Shown: one piece after another, positions 8,222 through 16,686 of the stretch
Numbering within the stretch: position 1 is the first letter of the stretch
Layout: each line of letters begins with the position of its first letter
Assembly: GCA_963779325.1 (NCBI GenBank)
Contig: CAVZXS010000022.1
Coordinates: forward strand, 1 to 64,000
Direction of reading: 5' to 3'
Length of the DNA: 64,000 nt
Source: CAVZXS01 sp963779325
Lineage (GTDB): Bacteria > Bacteroidota > Bacteroidia > Chitinophagales > Chitinophagaceae
The notes under the pieces: model-generated
Database searches by the model: none
Told to the model about the DNA's origin: nothing
The model's input: the letters and a program-made list of their open reading frames with translations, nothing else
Translations under genes and position numbers: made by a program

Positions 8222-9097
8222 TCATCTCCCCACTCTTACCATTCTTTCCTTGCCCTGCATATCTTTTCTTATTTCTGTTTGCGTAAAGCCCTGTTTGGTA
8301 AATAAAGCGGCTACATCATTAGCATACTTCTCATGTGTTTCTAAAAAAACAACGCCTTGTTCGGTTAAATGTTCTGCGGCAAACAATGCAATGTCTTCAT
8401 AAAAAATTAATGCATTGGCACTATGAACAAACAAAGCCCCGTGCGGTTCGTAGTTGAGTACGTTGTTTCGCATCGTGTCTTTATCTTTTTCAGGTATATA
8501 AGGCGGGTTACTAATTATTACATCATATATTCCTAAATGCTGCCAACTTCTTCGGTCTAAGAAATCAATTTTTAAAAAATTAATTTTTTGCTCAGGTAAA
8601 AGATTGGCTGCTTTATTTTTTTCGGCAACTTTTATGGCTTCTTCACTTATATCGCAGGCCCAAACAGTCGCTTCGGGTATTTTTTTCTTCATGGCAATGG
8701 CTATGCAACCGCTGCCGGTACCAATGTCAAATATGTTCAGCTTACCGGGCTCGGGATAATTTTTATTTAATGTATCGGCAATGGCCCAAGCCACCAATTC
8801 ATCTGTTTCGGGTCTTGGTATCAGTACATCATTGTTTACATAAAACCGCATGCCGGCAAACCATGTATAGCCGGTTATATATTGTACGGGTTCATGTTTC
8901 AGCAGTCGTGTTGTAATCTCCTCCAGTTCTTTTTGTTTATTATCGGGCAGCGGGACGGTTTTATTCATCACCCGGTCGATGCGTTGCCAACCGGTTAGGT
9001 GTTCCATTACTATATCGGTAATGGCGGCGGCTTCATTGTCATCATAAATTTCCATCAGCTGAAAAATCAACTGTTGTTTGGCGTCTTGCAATGTCAT
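8222..9097 (-). CDS. prmC: Peptide chain release factor N5-glutamine methyltransferase
   Basis: PrmC methylates the GGQ glutamine of RF1/RF2 using S-adenosylmethionine. With the start at the ATG at 9097 the protein is 291 residues, the usual length. The SAM-binding motif FDIGTGSGC is at 123-131 and the catalytic NPPY at 197-200 (IISNPPYIP). The open frame extends upstream to 9307, but that part is repeat-derived, not PrmC-like, and a -7 box (9101-9108) lies just before 9097. It is separate from prfC in this window, though both serve termination. Confidence 0.92.
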   Translation of the reverse strand: MTLQDAKQQLIFQLMEIYDDNEAAAITDIVMEHLTGWQRIDRVMNKTVPLPDNKQKELEEITTRLLKHEPVQYITGYTWFAGMRFYVNNDVLIPRPETDELVAWAIADTLNKNYPEPGKLNIFDIGTGSGCIAIAMKKKIPEATVWACDISEEAIKVAEKNKAANLLPEQKINFLKIDFLDRRSWQHLGIYDVIISNPPYIPEKDKDTMRNNVLNYEPHGALFVHSANALIFYEDIALFAAEHLTEQGVVFLETHEKYANDVAALFTKQGFTQTEIRKDMQGKERMVRVGR

Positions 9098-9100
9098 AAG

Positions 9101-9108
9101 CAAACTTA
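9101..9108 (-). promoter_or_regulatory. -7 box (TAAGTTTG) for prmC
   Basis: An exact TAnnTTTG on the minus strand, ending 3 nt before the prmC ATG. It decides the start and implies a leaderless mRNA. Confidence 0.6.
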
Positions 9109-9193
9109 CATTATATTGCAAAGCGATTTGTTTGAGGTTGATGAATGGGGTGAAACCCACCCCTGCGAATATTTTTTTATGAGAGAGTACTGA

Positions 9194-9372
9194 TACCCCT
9201 TCGGAGGAGGGAAGGCATAGTTTTAATGTTGGATATAAAAGAGTAATGAATGTAGAGCTTTGATTCTTTGGGTAAGTTTTTTTTATTTTGAAATTAATGA
9301 TTGCCACTTCCCCTCCACCGGAGGGGGGAGAGAATACCTTCTAATAAATGCTATTCGATGGGGGTGGGTCTA
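9194..9372. repeat. GC-hairpin elements between prmC and ribD
   Basis: Two related elements lie here. A short one is at about 9194-9215 (reverse strand CTTCCCTCCTCCGAAGGGG). A longer one starts with the hairpin cccctcc/ggagggg (9310-9326) and ends with GATGGGGGTGGGTC at about 9358-9370, the same tail as the 54.87 kb copy. They fill most of this 329-nt gap between divergent genes. Confidence 0.6.
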
Positions 9373-9426
9373 AATATGCGAAGATTATGAACATACAAAG
9401 TGATTACAATTTTTTAAAATAGCACA

Positions 9427-10479
9427 TTGACCGAATCAGAAAAATATATACTGCGATGTATTGAACTGGCGAAGAAAGGCGCCGGTTACGTGGCGCCCAA
9501 TCCGGTGGTAGGCGCTGTATTGGTGTTCAATGAACGAATAATAGGAGAGGGCCGGCATCAAAAATTCGGCGAAGCACATGCCGAAGTAAATTGTATTAAC
9601 GCAGTAAAAGAAGAGGATAAACAATTTATTGCGCAATCAACGCTGTATGTTTCTTTGGAGCCCTGTACACATACAGGCAAGACTCCGCCTTGTACTAATT
9701 TAATTATCGCTAATAAAATACCGCGGGTAGTTATCGGCTGCCGCGATGTGTATAAAGAAGTAGACGGTAAAGGCATTAAACAATTACAGGATGCAGGTAT
9801 AGAAATAGAAGTTGGCGTTTTAGAAAATGAATGCAAAGAATTAAACAAAAGATTTTTTACCTTTCATAAACTGCAGCGGCCCTATCTTATTTTAAAATGG
9901 GCGCAATCGGCCAATGGTAAAATAGCCTGTAAAAATTTATCAAGAGTTTTTATTACCAATGAAATTACTAACAGACTGGTACATAAATGGCGCAGCGAAG
10001 AAGCGGCTATATTAGTTGGCACCAACACGGCGCAGTTCGACGATCCTTCATTGACTACCCGGCTTTGGCCCGGACCATCTCCCGTGCGGGTGGTGGTTGA
10101 TATGGCTTTATCACTTTCGCAAACATTGCATGTTTTTGATCAGCAGGTATCAACGGTTATTATTAATACAAAGAAGCACGACTTGGACGGAGCCGTTTAT
10201 TATTATAAAATAAATGATGAGGAAAGTTTGGTGCAACAGATTTGCGCGGCATTATACAAACTCAATTTGCAATCGGTAATAGTGGAGGGCGGTGCTAAAT
10301 TGCTGCAATCTTTTATTAATGAAAACCTGTTTGATGAAATACGGGTGATTGAAAATGAAGAATTGATTATCCCTGATGGATTGGCGGCGCCTGAATTGCC
10401 GAATGTACGTTTAATAAGAAAAGAAAAATTTCTTTCGGACTCAATTTGTTTCTATGAAGAAGTCAAAAGTCAAAAGTAA
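9427..10479 (+). CDS. ribD: Bifunctional riboflavin deaminase/reductase
   Basis: RibD carries out the pyrimidine deamination and ribosyl reduction steps of riboflavin synthesis. The N-terminal deaminase has HAE at residues 51-53 and PCTHTGKTPPC with the zinc cysteines C80 and C89. The C-terminal reductase begins near 150 (YLILKWAQSANGKIA) and contains SVIVEGGAKLLQSFI. The start is a TTG at 9427, because an upstream ATG frame is closed by a stop. The last codons (EVKSQK, TAA) are encoded inside a heptad repeat, so the C-terminus has been rewritten by the repeat. No other rib genes are nearby. Confidence 0.93.
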   Translation: MTESEKYILRCIELAKKGAGYVAPNPVVGAVLVFNERIIGEGRHQKFGEAHAEVNCINAVKEEDKQFIAQSTLYVSLEPCTHTGKTPPCTNLIIANKIPRVVIGCRDVYKEVDGKGIKQLQDAGIEIEVGVLENECKELNKRFFTFHKLQRPYLILKWAQSANGKIACKNLSRVFITNEITNRLVHKWRSEEAAILVGTNTAQFDDPSLTTRLWPGPSPVRVVVDMALSLSQTLHVFDQQVSTVIINTKKHDLDGAVYYYKINDEESLVQQICAALYKLNLQSVIVEGGAKLLQSFINENLFDEIRVIENEELIIPDGLAAPELPNVRLIRKEKFLSDSICFYEEVKSQK

Positions 10480-10556
10480 AAAATTAAAATCTAATATCCG
10501 ATTTACAATGCTCAAATCTAAATACCATATACTGAATACTAAATACTTTATATATA
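10459..10556. repeat. Heptad repeat overlapping the ribD stop
   Basis: Fourteen words in one phase (gaagtca, aaagtca, aaagtaa, aaaatta, aaatcta, atatccg, atttaca, atgctca, aatctaa, ataccat, atactga, atactaa, atacttt, atatata). They start inside ribD and supply its stop codon. Confidence 0.85.
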
Positions 10557-10576
10557 CAATTTAAAACTAAAACAAC

Positions 10577-11452
10577 TTGCTATTCCTCTTCGGCAGTATC
10601 ATATTCTCTTCATATCTCACGCTTTCGTTTAAAGTGTTGCAGCGCTATGGTATTCATTTAATGCAGGCCATCGTATTTAACTACTGGACTTGTGTTATTA
10701 CCGGTTCGTTTGTCAACGGGCATTTTCCCATTCATGCCGGCACGGTGAATGAAAAATGGTTTCAGTGGGCCTGTATAATGGGTGGAATGTTTTTTATTAT
10801 TTTCAATATCATTGGTTTTACGGCGCAAAAAATTGGCGTAGCCGTAGCATCGGTAGCCAATAAACTATCGCTCATTATTCCGTTTATATTTTCTATTTAC
10901 TTGTATAATGAAGAAACGACTGCATTAAAAATTATAGGAATTATTATTGCATTGGCGGCCGTCGTGCTTACCTGCTATCCGCAAAAGAAAGAAGACGCCG
11001 CAGTGCCCGCATCAAAATGGTTATTGATTATTCCAATCATACTTTTTTTCAGCAGCGGTTTGCTGGATACATTGATAAAATACGTGGAGCAACAATTTTT
11101 AAATGATGATAACAAAAATGATTACCTGATTACGGCATTCGCCGCGGCGGGTACGGTGGGTACTGCCGTTATGAGTTTTTTATTGTTTACCGGTAAAATG
11201 AAGTTTGATAAGAAAAGTATTCTCGCCGGCATCATTATCGGTATTCCCAATTATTTTTCTATTTGGTGCCTGGTACGTGTTTTGAAAGATTATGCGGCAA
11301 ACAGTTCACAAATTATTCCCATCAATAATATGGGTATTGTACTGCTCAGCGCCGTAGTAGCTATGTTATTGTTTAAAGAAAAATTATCAGCCATTAATTG
11401 GGCGGGTATTATTTTATCATTGGGTGCCATTGCATTAATTGCGTATGGATAA
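10577..11452 (+). CDS. EamA/DMT-family transporter
   Basis: A 291-residue integral membrane protein with about ten hydrophobic segments in two halves, as in the drug/metabolite transporter superfamily. Typical pieces are AVASVANKLSLIIPFIFSIY in the first EamA unit and SSQIIPINNMGIVLLSAVVA in the second, each followed by a short charged loop and a long helix. The start is a TTG at 10577 by position of the first helix. The substrate cannot be inferred. YigZ follows 24 nt downstream, with a GC-hairpin element between them. Confidence 0.8.
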   Translation: MLFLFGSIIFSSYLTLSFKVLQRYGIHLMQAIVFNYWTCVITGSFVNGHFPIHAGTVNEKWFQWACIMGGMFFIIFNIIGFTAQKIGVAVASVANKLSLIIPFIFSIYLYNEETTALKIIGIIIALAAVVLTCYPQKKEDAAVPASKWLLIIPIILFFSSGLLDTLIKYVEQQFLNDDNKNDYLITAFAAAGTVGTAVMSFLLFTGKMKFDKKSILAGIIIGIPNYFSIWCLVRVLKDYAANSSQIIPINNMGIVLLSAVVAMLLFKEKLSAINWAGIILSLGAIALIAYG

Positions 11453-11454
11453 GA

Positions 11455-11476
11455 CGCCCCTATCCCCTAAAGGGGA
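11455..11476. repeat. GC-hairpin/TTnGGGG element between EamA gene and yigZ
   Basis: On the reverse strand: CCCCTTTAGGGG followed by ATAGGGGCG. It starts 3 nt after the EamA stop codon and ends at the yigZ ATG, so it forms the whole spacer. Confidence 0.7.
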
Positions 11477-12085
11477 ATGAAGAAAAAAATGGATTCATAC
11501 AATACGATTGAACAAACTTCCACAGCAGAATTTAAAGACCGCGGCAGCCGTTTTGTTGCGTATGCATTCCCGCTTGCAGCCAAAGAAATGTTTAAAGAAA
11601 AACTGAATGAAGTAAAGAAAGAGCACCCGAAAGCATCGCATCATTGTTTCGCTTACCGCATAGGTACCGACGGCAATAATTTCAGATCGGGTGATGATGG
11701 TGAACCTTCCGGCTCGGCCGGCAAACCCATATTGGGACAAATAGACAGCATGGAACTTACTAACGTATTGATAGTGGTAGTTCGTTATTTCGGCGGCACC
11801 ATGCTGGGCGTGCCGGGTTTAATCAATGCCTACAAGTCGGCAGCATCTATGGCATTGCAAACAACTCCTGTTGTACAAAAAGCGATAGAAATAAATTATG
11901 AACTGCTGTTTGAATATAATTTAATAAACCCCGTCATGCATATTGTAAAGCAATACAATTGTACTGTTTACCGGCAGGAAATGCAATTGTTCAGCCGCAT
12001 ACAGATCGGTATTCCTAAAAACAGGCTGGAGGAAGTTTTGTATAAACTCAAGGACTTACACAGCGTAGAAGTGAAGCCGGTTTGA
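11477..12085 (+). CDS. YigZ/IMPACT-family protein (UPF0029)
   Basis: A 202-residue member of the YigZ/IMPACT family. It has the conserved core SHHCFAYRIG at about 53-62, DDGEPSGSAGKPIL at 72-85 and NVLIVVVRYFGGTMLGVPGL at 95-114, followed by the second ferredoxin-like domain. The family touches translation control in eukaryotes; the bacterial role is not settled. The ATG at 11477 or the one at 11489 may start it; the second is closer to the usual N-terminus. Confidence 0.85.
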   Translation: MKKKMDSYNTIEQTSTAEFKDRGSRFVAYAFPLAAKEMFKEKLNEVKKEHPKASHHCFAYRIGTDGNNFRSGDDGEPSGSAGKPILGQIDSMELTNVLIVVVRYFGGTMLGVPGLINAYKSAASMALQTTPVVQKAIEINYELLFEYNLINPVMHIVKQYNCTVYRQEMQLFSRIQIGIPKNRLEEVLYKLKDLHSVEVKPV

Positions 12086-12135
12086 TTTATAAATTTAATC
12101 TCCCTGATTGGTATAGTGCAGTTGACTATATTTTT

Positions 12136-12170
12136 TTGTCTTTTGGTTTTTGCCTTTTGATTTTTTGTAT
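12136..12170. repeat. Heptad repeat
   Basis: Five words (ttgtctt, ttggttt, ttgcctt, ttgattt, tttgtat) in phase downstream of yigZ. Confidence 0.65.
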
Positions 12171-12361
12171 TTCCCCGATACCCGCTTCGTGGTATTTTTT
12201 ACAACTTTTTATTGCATTTGCTTGCCGGTCAAAAAAATCTTACTAACTTTTCAGTAAACCTTTTCTTATGCCCGCCGTTCTAACCACCTTGCGCATACTA
12301 ATGCGTAACTGTTTGCTGTCGCACGAAATCATTTATTCATCACATCATAAATAATTTAATC

Positions 12362-13237
12362 ATGGCAATACAATATAAACTGCCGCCGCCGTCATTTAAA
12401 GTAAGTCCAAAAAAAGATATTGGCGCACCGGATGGTGATACTATTAAAATTGAACAACCTGTTCGTCTTGTGTCCTGCGATACACCCGAGAAAGAAAAAC
12501 CCTTAGGTACGGCTGCAACCACACAGCCTAAATTGAATATCGCTAAACAGCGTTTATTACAAACCGGTTTCTTTCCTCTGTTACCGAAGGGATTGATTAA
12601 ATACCTGGCAGATAAAATTACTCCTGATGCCGCCAAACGACATATCAATGCAGGTAAAGATGCGAGTGCACATTTTGAAAAAATTAAAGAAAAGGCATTG
12701 AATAAACCAAACGGTACGAGAAGAAAAGTGGGCGTATTACCAAGCGGCGAAGTGATTGACAGCAACGGACGCATGCTGGCTTTTATAATGACATATTTAG
12801 AAGAACCGTTGCCACCCAAAAATGATCCGGCACGCAAAACTTATAACCTGGTAATGGTGGAAGACGGTTGGGCAGCATTTTTTCCCATCTGGCCCTCATT
12901 GCCAAAAGACCCGAAAGATTTTGATATTATTTATGCTGCTGCAAAAAAAGCGTGGACAAATAAAAAAGGAATGTGGAATAAGCACGGAAAAGATTTATTA
13001 CTTCCGTACGAATACCGGCTATTGATAAAACTTTCAGCGAAGTTATCGACTGATAAAACAGTTAAAGATTTAATGGATGCAGCTTTTCAACGGGTATGTG
13101 TCGATCTGCGTACGATGAAACTTGTCGGGAAGTTTGATTTTTATAAAGTGCCGCCGAGTCATCGTCTTTGGATTTGGGAAAGAGATTGGAAAGCTGATAA
13201 AAACCAAATAAAAACTATGCTGGGTGTAAAAGAATAA
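12362..13237 (+). CDS. Thermonuclease (SNase)-like protein without signal peptide
   Basis: A 291-residue protein with the landmarks of the staphylococcal nuclease fold: DGDTIKI (about 24-30), VRLVSCDTPE (about 34-43) holding the equivalents of the catalytic Arg and Glu, GRMLAFI (about 139-145) for the second Arg, then NLVMVEDGWA and AAAKKAWTNKKGMW. It has large insertions compared with the usual 150-residue domain and no signal peptide, so it may act inside the cell. A C-terminal part from about 215 is unrecognised. Nuclease activity is inferred from conserved positions. Confidence 0.65.
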   Translation: MAIQYKLPPPSFKVSPKKDIGAPDGDTIKIEQPVRLVSCDTPEKEKPLGTAATTQPKLNIAKQRLLQTGFFPLLPKGLIKYLADKITPDAAKRHINAGKDASAHFEKIKEKALNKPNGTRRKVGVLPSGEVIDSNGRMLAFIMTYLEEPLPPKNDPARKTYNLVMVEDGWAAFFPIWPSLPKDPKDFDIIYAAAKKAWTNKKGMWNKHGKDLLLPYEYRLLIKLSAKLSTDKTVKDLMDAAFQRVCVDLRTMKLVGKFDFYKVPPSHRLWIWERDWKADKNQIKTMLGVKE

Positions 13238-13272
13238 GACACTGCTTTTAAACAAAGCGGCATTTTACTCCT

Positions 13273-13280
13273 TATCTTCA
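13273..13280 (+). promoter_or_regulatory. Putative -7 box (TATCTTCA) for the VOC gene
   Basis: A variant of TAnnTTTG (TTCA for TTTG) 20 nt upstream of the ATG. The same variant precedes the genes at 13734 and 63532. Confidence 0.35.
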
Positions 13281-13299
13281 AATATATAAACGGAGTAAA

Positions 13300-13695
13300 A
13301 TGAAACAACGATTAGCCCATATAGCATTGGTTGTAACTGATTATGATGAAGCAATTGCTTTTTATACGCAAAAACTCAATTTCACTTTAGTTGAAGACAC
13401 TGTTTTAAGCGAAACAAAAAGATGGGTAATGGTATCGCCTCACGGTTCAGACGGATGTTGTTTACTGCTGGCAAAAGCTGCTACGGAAGAACAGCGGAGC
13501 AGGATAGGGAATCAAACGGGCGGCCGGGTGTTTTTATTTTTGCATACAGATGATTTTAAAAAAGATTATCAAAACCTGCTCGACAAAAAAATAAAAATTT
13601 TAAGAGGACCTTCTGTTGAGCCTTACGGCACCGTAGCAGTTTTTGCAGACCTGTACGGTAATCTTTGGGATTTGATAGAACCGATAAAAAAATAA
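13300..13695 (+). CDS. VOC (glyoxalase/bleomycin resistance) family protein
   Basis: A 131-residue protein with two beta-alpha-beta-beta-beta modules: LAHIALVVTDYDEAIAFYTQKLNF at the N-terminus and VFADLYGNLWDLIEP at the end. Potential metal ligands are His7 and the Glu in the final DLIEP strand. Members include glyoxalase I, dioxygenases and resistance proteins; the substrate cannot be told. The DinB-like gene follows closely (38-nt gap), perhaps as one unit. Confidence 0.8.
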   Translation: MKQRLAHIALVVTDYDEAIAFYTQKLNFTLVEDTVLSETKRWVMVSPHGSDGCCLLLAKAATEEQRSRIGNQTGGRVFLFLHTDDFKKDYQNLLDKKIKILRGPSVEPYGTVAVFADLYGNLWDLIEPIKK

Positions 13696-13722
13696 AGCCG
13701 CTTTTATGCAGTGGTAATTTTT

Positions 13723-13730
13723 TATCTTCA
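13723..13730 (+). promoter_or_regulatory. Putative -7 box (TATCTTCA) for the DinB-like gene
   Basis: It ends 3 nt before the ATG at 13734. This supports that start over the longer frame and suggests a leaderless message. Confidence 0.4.
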
Positions 13731-13733
13731 CGC

Positions 13734-14243
13734 ATGCAAAATTCTATCGCCGCCGAATTTATTGCGCAATCCGTTTTTCGTATGCAGGAAAATACACCGC
13801 GTATTGAAAAATGTTTACAGTTATTAAATGAAGAAGATATTTGGAAGAAACCAAATGAAGCCGGCAACAGCATCGGCAACTTAATGCTTCATCTTTGCGG
13901 AAATATTACACAGTATATTTTATCATCTCTCGGCAATAGAGAAGACAAAAGAATTCGTGACAAAGAATTTTCAATAATGGGAGGATACAATAAAGAACAA
14001 CTTTTTAAAAAATTAGCCGTGACGGTTGCCGAAACCGTTCATATCATACAATCTCTTGATGATAGTGAATTGATGCACATACGTTCGGTGCAGGGATTTC
14101 AATTATCTGCTATCGGAAGTATTGTACATGTGGCGGAGCATTATTCTTACCATACCGGGCAAATTATTTTAATCACCAAGCTCATCACCAATAAAGACCT
14201 CGGCTTTTACGCCGGCTACGATCTTAATAAAAAGAATACCTGA
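13734..14243 (+). CDS. DinB-family four-helix metalloprotein
   Basis: A 169-residue protein (ATG at 13734) of the DinB/DUF1572 type: a four-helix bundle with histidines placed for a metal. The visible ones are NLMLHLCGN in helix 2 and IVHVAEHYSYHTGQIIL in the last helix, which gives the usual H...H-x3-H pattern. The family includes thiol-dependent transferases such as bacillithiol S-transferases. bshC at 50.6 kb shows the host makes bacillithiol, so a BstA-like role is possible but unproven. Confidence 0.75.
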   Translation: MQNSIAAEFIAQSVFRMQENTPRIEKCLQLLNEEDIWKKPNEAGNSIGNLMLHLCGNITQYILSSLGNREDKRIRDKEFSIMGGYNKEQLFKKLAVTVAETVHIIQSLDDSELMHIRSVQGFQLSAIGSIVHVAEHYSYHTGQIILITKLITNKDLGFYAGYDLNKKNT

Positions 14244-14330
14244 TTTATTTTTTGTTGGGTAGTAAACTTATTTTAAAACATTCAGGCCGCACTTAACAAA
14301 GCGGCTGTACCTTCTTCAAAATTGCCGCCT

Positions 14331-14384
14331 AATGTCATTAAGTTAAGAGGTTTCAATTGCCTTGACCTTCCGGGCAAGGATAAA
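14331..14384. repeat. Partial copy of the 150-bp mosaic repeat
   Basis: AATGTCATTAAGTTAA, then TTTCAATTGCCTTGACCTT and CGGGCAAGGATAAA, match the start of the element at 52.90-53.00 kb, including its CCTTG/CAAGG hairpin. The second half is absent. Confidence 0.75.
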
Positions 14385-14507
14385 TGAAACTTTATAAAGG
14401 ACTTAAAGCAAAAAAATCAGGAACATTATTTCTACTGCTGAACTTTCTTTATTGATTGACGAATTAGAATCTGACTAAGCCGACGTCACATGAAGATAAG
14501 CGGGAAC

Positions 14508-15614
14508 TCAATTCTCAAACCTTCCCGGCATTTTCGGAATTAATAATAGATTCTTACGCATCGTCTGCTTCATATTTGTTTTTACCAAATCGCCCATCGA
14601 TTTGCATTTAAGAAATACTTTATTGTTATGATACGCTGCCAGTTCATTTTTCAACTGTTCCGTTTTTTCGGGAGTGGAGATGGTATCTTTGGACATAATA
14701 TCAAGCAACTCTTTTATCCTGTATTTTGATGAAGCCAGTCTGAAAGCCATCATCGTTCTTTCTTCGGTTTGGTATTGCTCTATGGATTGTTTGTTTAAAT
14801 GTTTTAAGCTAAGCTCTACCAGTTTATTATTTTCTTTAAAGAATTGCGGGAAGTACAAGCTTTTTCTGCCTTCGTAGGATTGCTGATCAAAATCGATAAC
14901 CCGGATTCGGTATTGATAATCTTCAATATCGGGTGTAATGTCAACAACAAAATTATAGCTGCGCATATCGCCCAGCAGCCGGATAAAACACCGCTCATTA
15001 AATTTTACAAACTCTTTTGCCAATCGTATCAGGTTGGTATTCGAATTGTTCAATTCTTTTTCTATAAATACATCGCCGGGTACGCCGGGTATATGCTCTT
15101 CTACCAACGTATCCATGTGCGACAGAAAAGTAATACGACTGGGCGATAAAAGATGTTCCAGTTCAAGTCCGTAAATTCTTGATGAATCGGCGATCTTTAC
15201 ATAGTAGTGATCATAATTATCATTGTATTTATTTACAATACGAATACGAAACGGATGCGAATTGCCGAATGTGCAATAGTCAATACGGGCTACGTCTAAG
15301 TGGGTACTGAAACTTAAGTCGCCTTCCGTTTTCAAAATAGCGTAAATATTTATTAAACCCTCACGAATGTATTCCCAATCTCTTAAATCATAAATGGCTC
15401 TTTCCCACAGCGTATCTTTTCCTTTTTTATCTTTCAGCGGAACGGAATAAGTATAATTAAGTAAATCATTGTAACCGATAGGTAAAGTAATATTGCGTCC
15501 GTGTTTTTTCAGGTAGGTACGCAGGCTTTCATTCACCGGGAAAGTAATTTTTTTTCGTGATGGCTTATCCGGCAGCGCTTCTTTTAATGATTTATTGTTT
15601 TCTGTAAAATCCAT
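14508..15614 (-). CDS. Unrecognised protein with kinase/phosphotransferase-like motif
   Basis: A 368-residue soluble protein with no signal peptide or membrane segment. Near residues 225-260 it has RLLGDMRSYNFVVD followed by YRIRVIDFDQQSYEGRK. The GD-x5-N ... DFD spacing resembles the catalytic HxDxxxxN and DFG/DxD loops of protein-kinase-like and aminoglycoside-phosphotransferase-like folds. The N-terminal part (SLRTYLKKHGRNITLPIGYN) and the C-terminal helices are unfamiliar. I do not recognise the family; the kinase-like reading rests on one motif. It is monocistronic, flanked by heptad repeats upstream. Confidence 0.6.
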   Translation of the reverse strand: MDFTENNKSLKEALPDKPSRKKITFPVNESLRTYLKKHGRNITLPIGYNDLLNYTYSVPLKDKKGKDTLWERAIYDLRDWEYIREGLINIYAILKTEGDLSFSTHLDVARIDYCTFGNSHPFRIRIVNKYNDNYDHYYVKIADSSRIYGLELEHLLSPSRITFLSHMDTLVEEHIPGVPGDVFIEKELNNSNTNLIRLAKEFVKFNERCFIRLLGDMRSYNFVVDITPDIEDYQYRIRVIDFDQQSYEGRKSLYFPQFFKENNKLVELSLKHLNKQSIEQYQTEERTMMAFRLASSKYRIKELLDIMSKDTISTPEKTEQLKNELAAYHNNKVFLKCKSMGDLVKTNMKQTMRKNLLLIPKMPGRFEN

Positions 15615-15646
15615 TCTGTTTGTAGTATGCCGGCAAGTTAAGTATA

Positions 15647-15737
15647 GAAGCCGGAAGTGAGAAATCGGAATTCGGAGGTCAGAGGCCGGAAATCAGAAGT
15701 CGGAAGTAGGAAGTCAGAAGCCGGAAGTGGGAGAGTT
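15647..15737. repeat. Heptad repeat, GAAGTCG-class, 13 units
   Basis: Thirteen degenerate units in strict phase (gaagccg, gaagtga, gaaatcg, gaattcg, gaggtca, gaggccg, gaaatca, gaagtcg, gaagtag, gaagtca, gaagccg, gaagtgg, gagagtt). It is a decayed relative of the perfect array at 3097. Confidence 0.9.
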
Positions 15738-15780
15738 TATAAAGTAAATAAAGTAGTAAGTAAGAAAAATATTTATCGCT

Positions 15781-15895
15781 TAGGTATTAGTATTTAGATT
15801 TTGTCCATTGCCTATTGTCTATTGCTTATTGAATATTTTCTTGGATTTTGGACATTGGATTTTTGCCTTTTGCCTATTGTTTATTTATCTCTTTC
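15781..15895. repeat. Heptad repeat, ATTGCCT-class
   Basis: Words such as taggtat, tagtatt, tagattt, then attgcct, attgtct, attgctt, attgaat, tggattt, tggacat, ttgcctt, ttgccta follow with period 7 and run into the end of the metal-receptor gene. Confidence 0.8.
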
Positions 15896-16686
15896 AACAA
15901 TTGAATAAAATACCCCGGCGCTTGTAATAACCTGCTTCCATACCAACTGAACATTTCTCCGTCTGCCAATATAATTTTTGTTTCGGGCAGTTCTTTTTGT
16001 AATTCATTAATATCTTTTTGCTTAAAAGGGTAGGGCTCCGAAGAAAGGAGCAGCAATTGTATATTTTTATTTTTAAGCTCTTCGATACTTGTTTCCGGGT
16101 AACGGTTTTTAATTTTAAAAATATTATTCAAACCGGCAGCTTCCAGCATGGCATTAATAAATGTATCGCCTCCGGCCGCCATATACGGATTACGCCAAAT
16201 TAAATAGGCCGTTTGCGGTTGATCTTTAGTTTGAGCAAAATTTTGCAGATATTTTTTGAGTTTCACAAATGCATTTGCAATATCGGAGGTTATTTTTTCT
16301 GAAAGAGTTTGTGTACCCGTTATTTCTCCAATTTGCCGAATCATTGAGTATGCATCACTCAAATTATTTACATCACTCACCCAAACCGGGTAATGTTTCG
16401 CAAGTTCTTCTATTTGTTCTTTTACATTTTCTTCTTTATTGGCAATGATAAGGTCAGGTTGCAGTTGATGTATAGTGTCAATATTAACTTGCTTTGTACC
16501 GCCAACTCTTCTTTTTGTTTTGAACCAAACCTGCGGATGTACACAAAATTTTGTAATACCAATCACACGGTCATCCAAACCAATATCATAAAGCAATTCG
16601 GTTTGCGACGGAACAAGAGAAATAATTCGTCGGGGTGTTTCGGTCAAATTGATTTTTCTGCCCGTTTGATCAGTAAATAGACGCAT
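15874..16686 (-). CDS. Helical-backbone metal receptor, BtuF/periplasmic-binding-like
   Basis: A 270-residue protein of the class III binding-protein fold (BtuF/FepB-like): PRRIISLVPSQTELLYDIGL at about 19-38, RVIGITKFCVHP, VNIDTIHQLQPDLIIANKE, and the long central helix, ending with a second Rossmann-like lobe. It lacks any signal peptide, whichever start is used. I chose the ATG at 16686 over the TTG at 16707. Related stand-alone proteins accompany cobalamin metabolism. No transporter genes are adjacent, and the ligand is uncertain. Confidence 0.75.
   Translation of the reverse strand: MRLFTDQTGRKINLTETPRRIISLVPSQTELLYDIGLDDRVIGITKFCVHPQVWFKTKRRVGGTKQVNIDTIHQLQPDLIIANKEENVKEQIEELAKHYPVWVSDVNNLSDAYSMIRQIGEITGTQTLSEKITSDIANAFVKLKKYLQNFAQTKDQPQTAYLIWRNPYMAAGGDTFINAMLEAAGLNNIFKIKNRYPETSIEELKNKNIQLLLLSSEPYPFKQKDINELQKELPETKIILADGEMFSWYGSRLLQAPGYFIQLLKEINKQ

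Noticed and set aside
9098..9307. 70-residue N-terminal extension of PrmC
   Set aside because: The extension is repeat-derived, PrmC normally starts near MTLQDA, and a -7 box sits immediately before the ATG at 9097.
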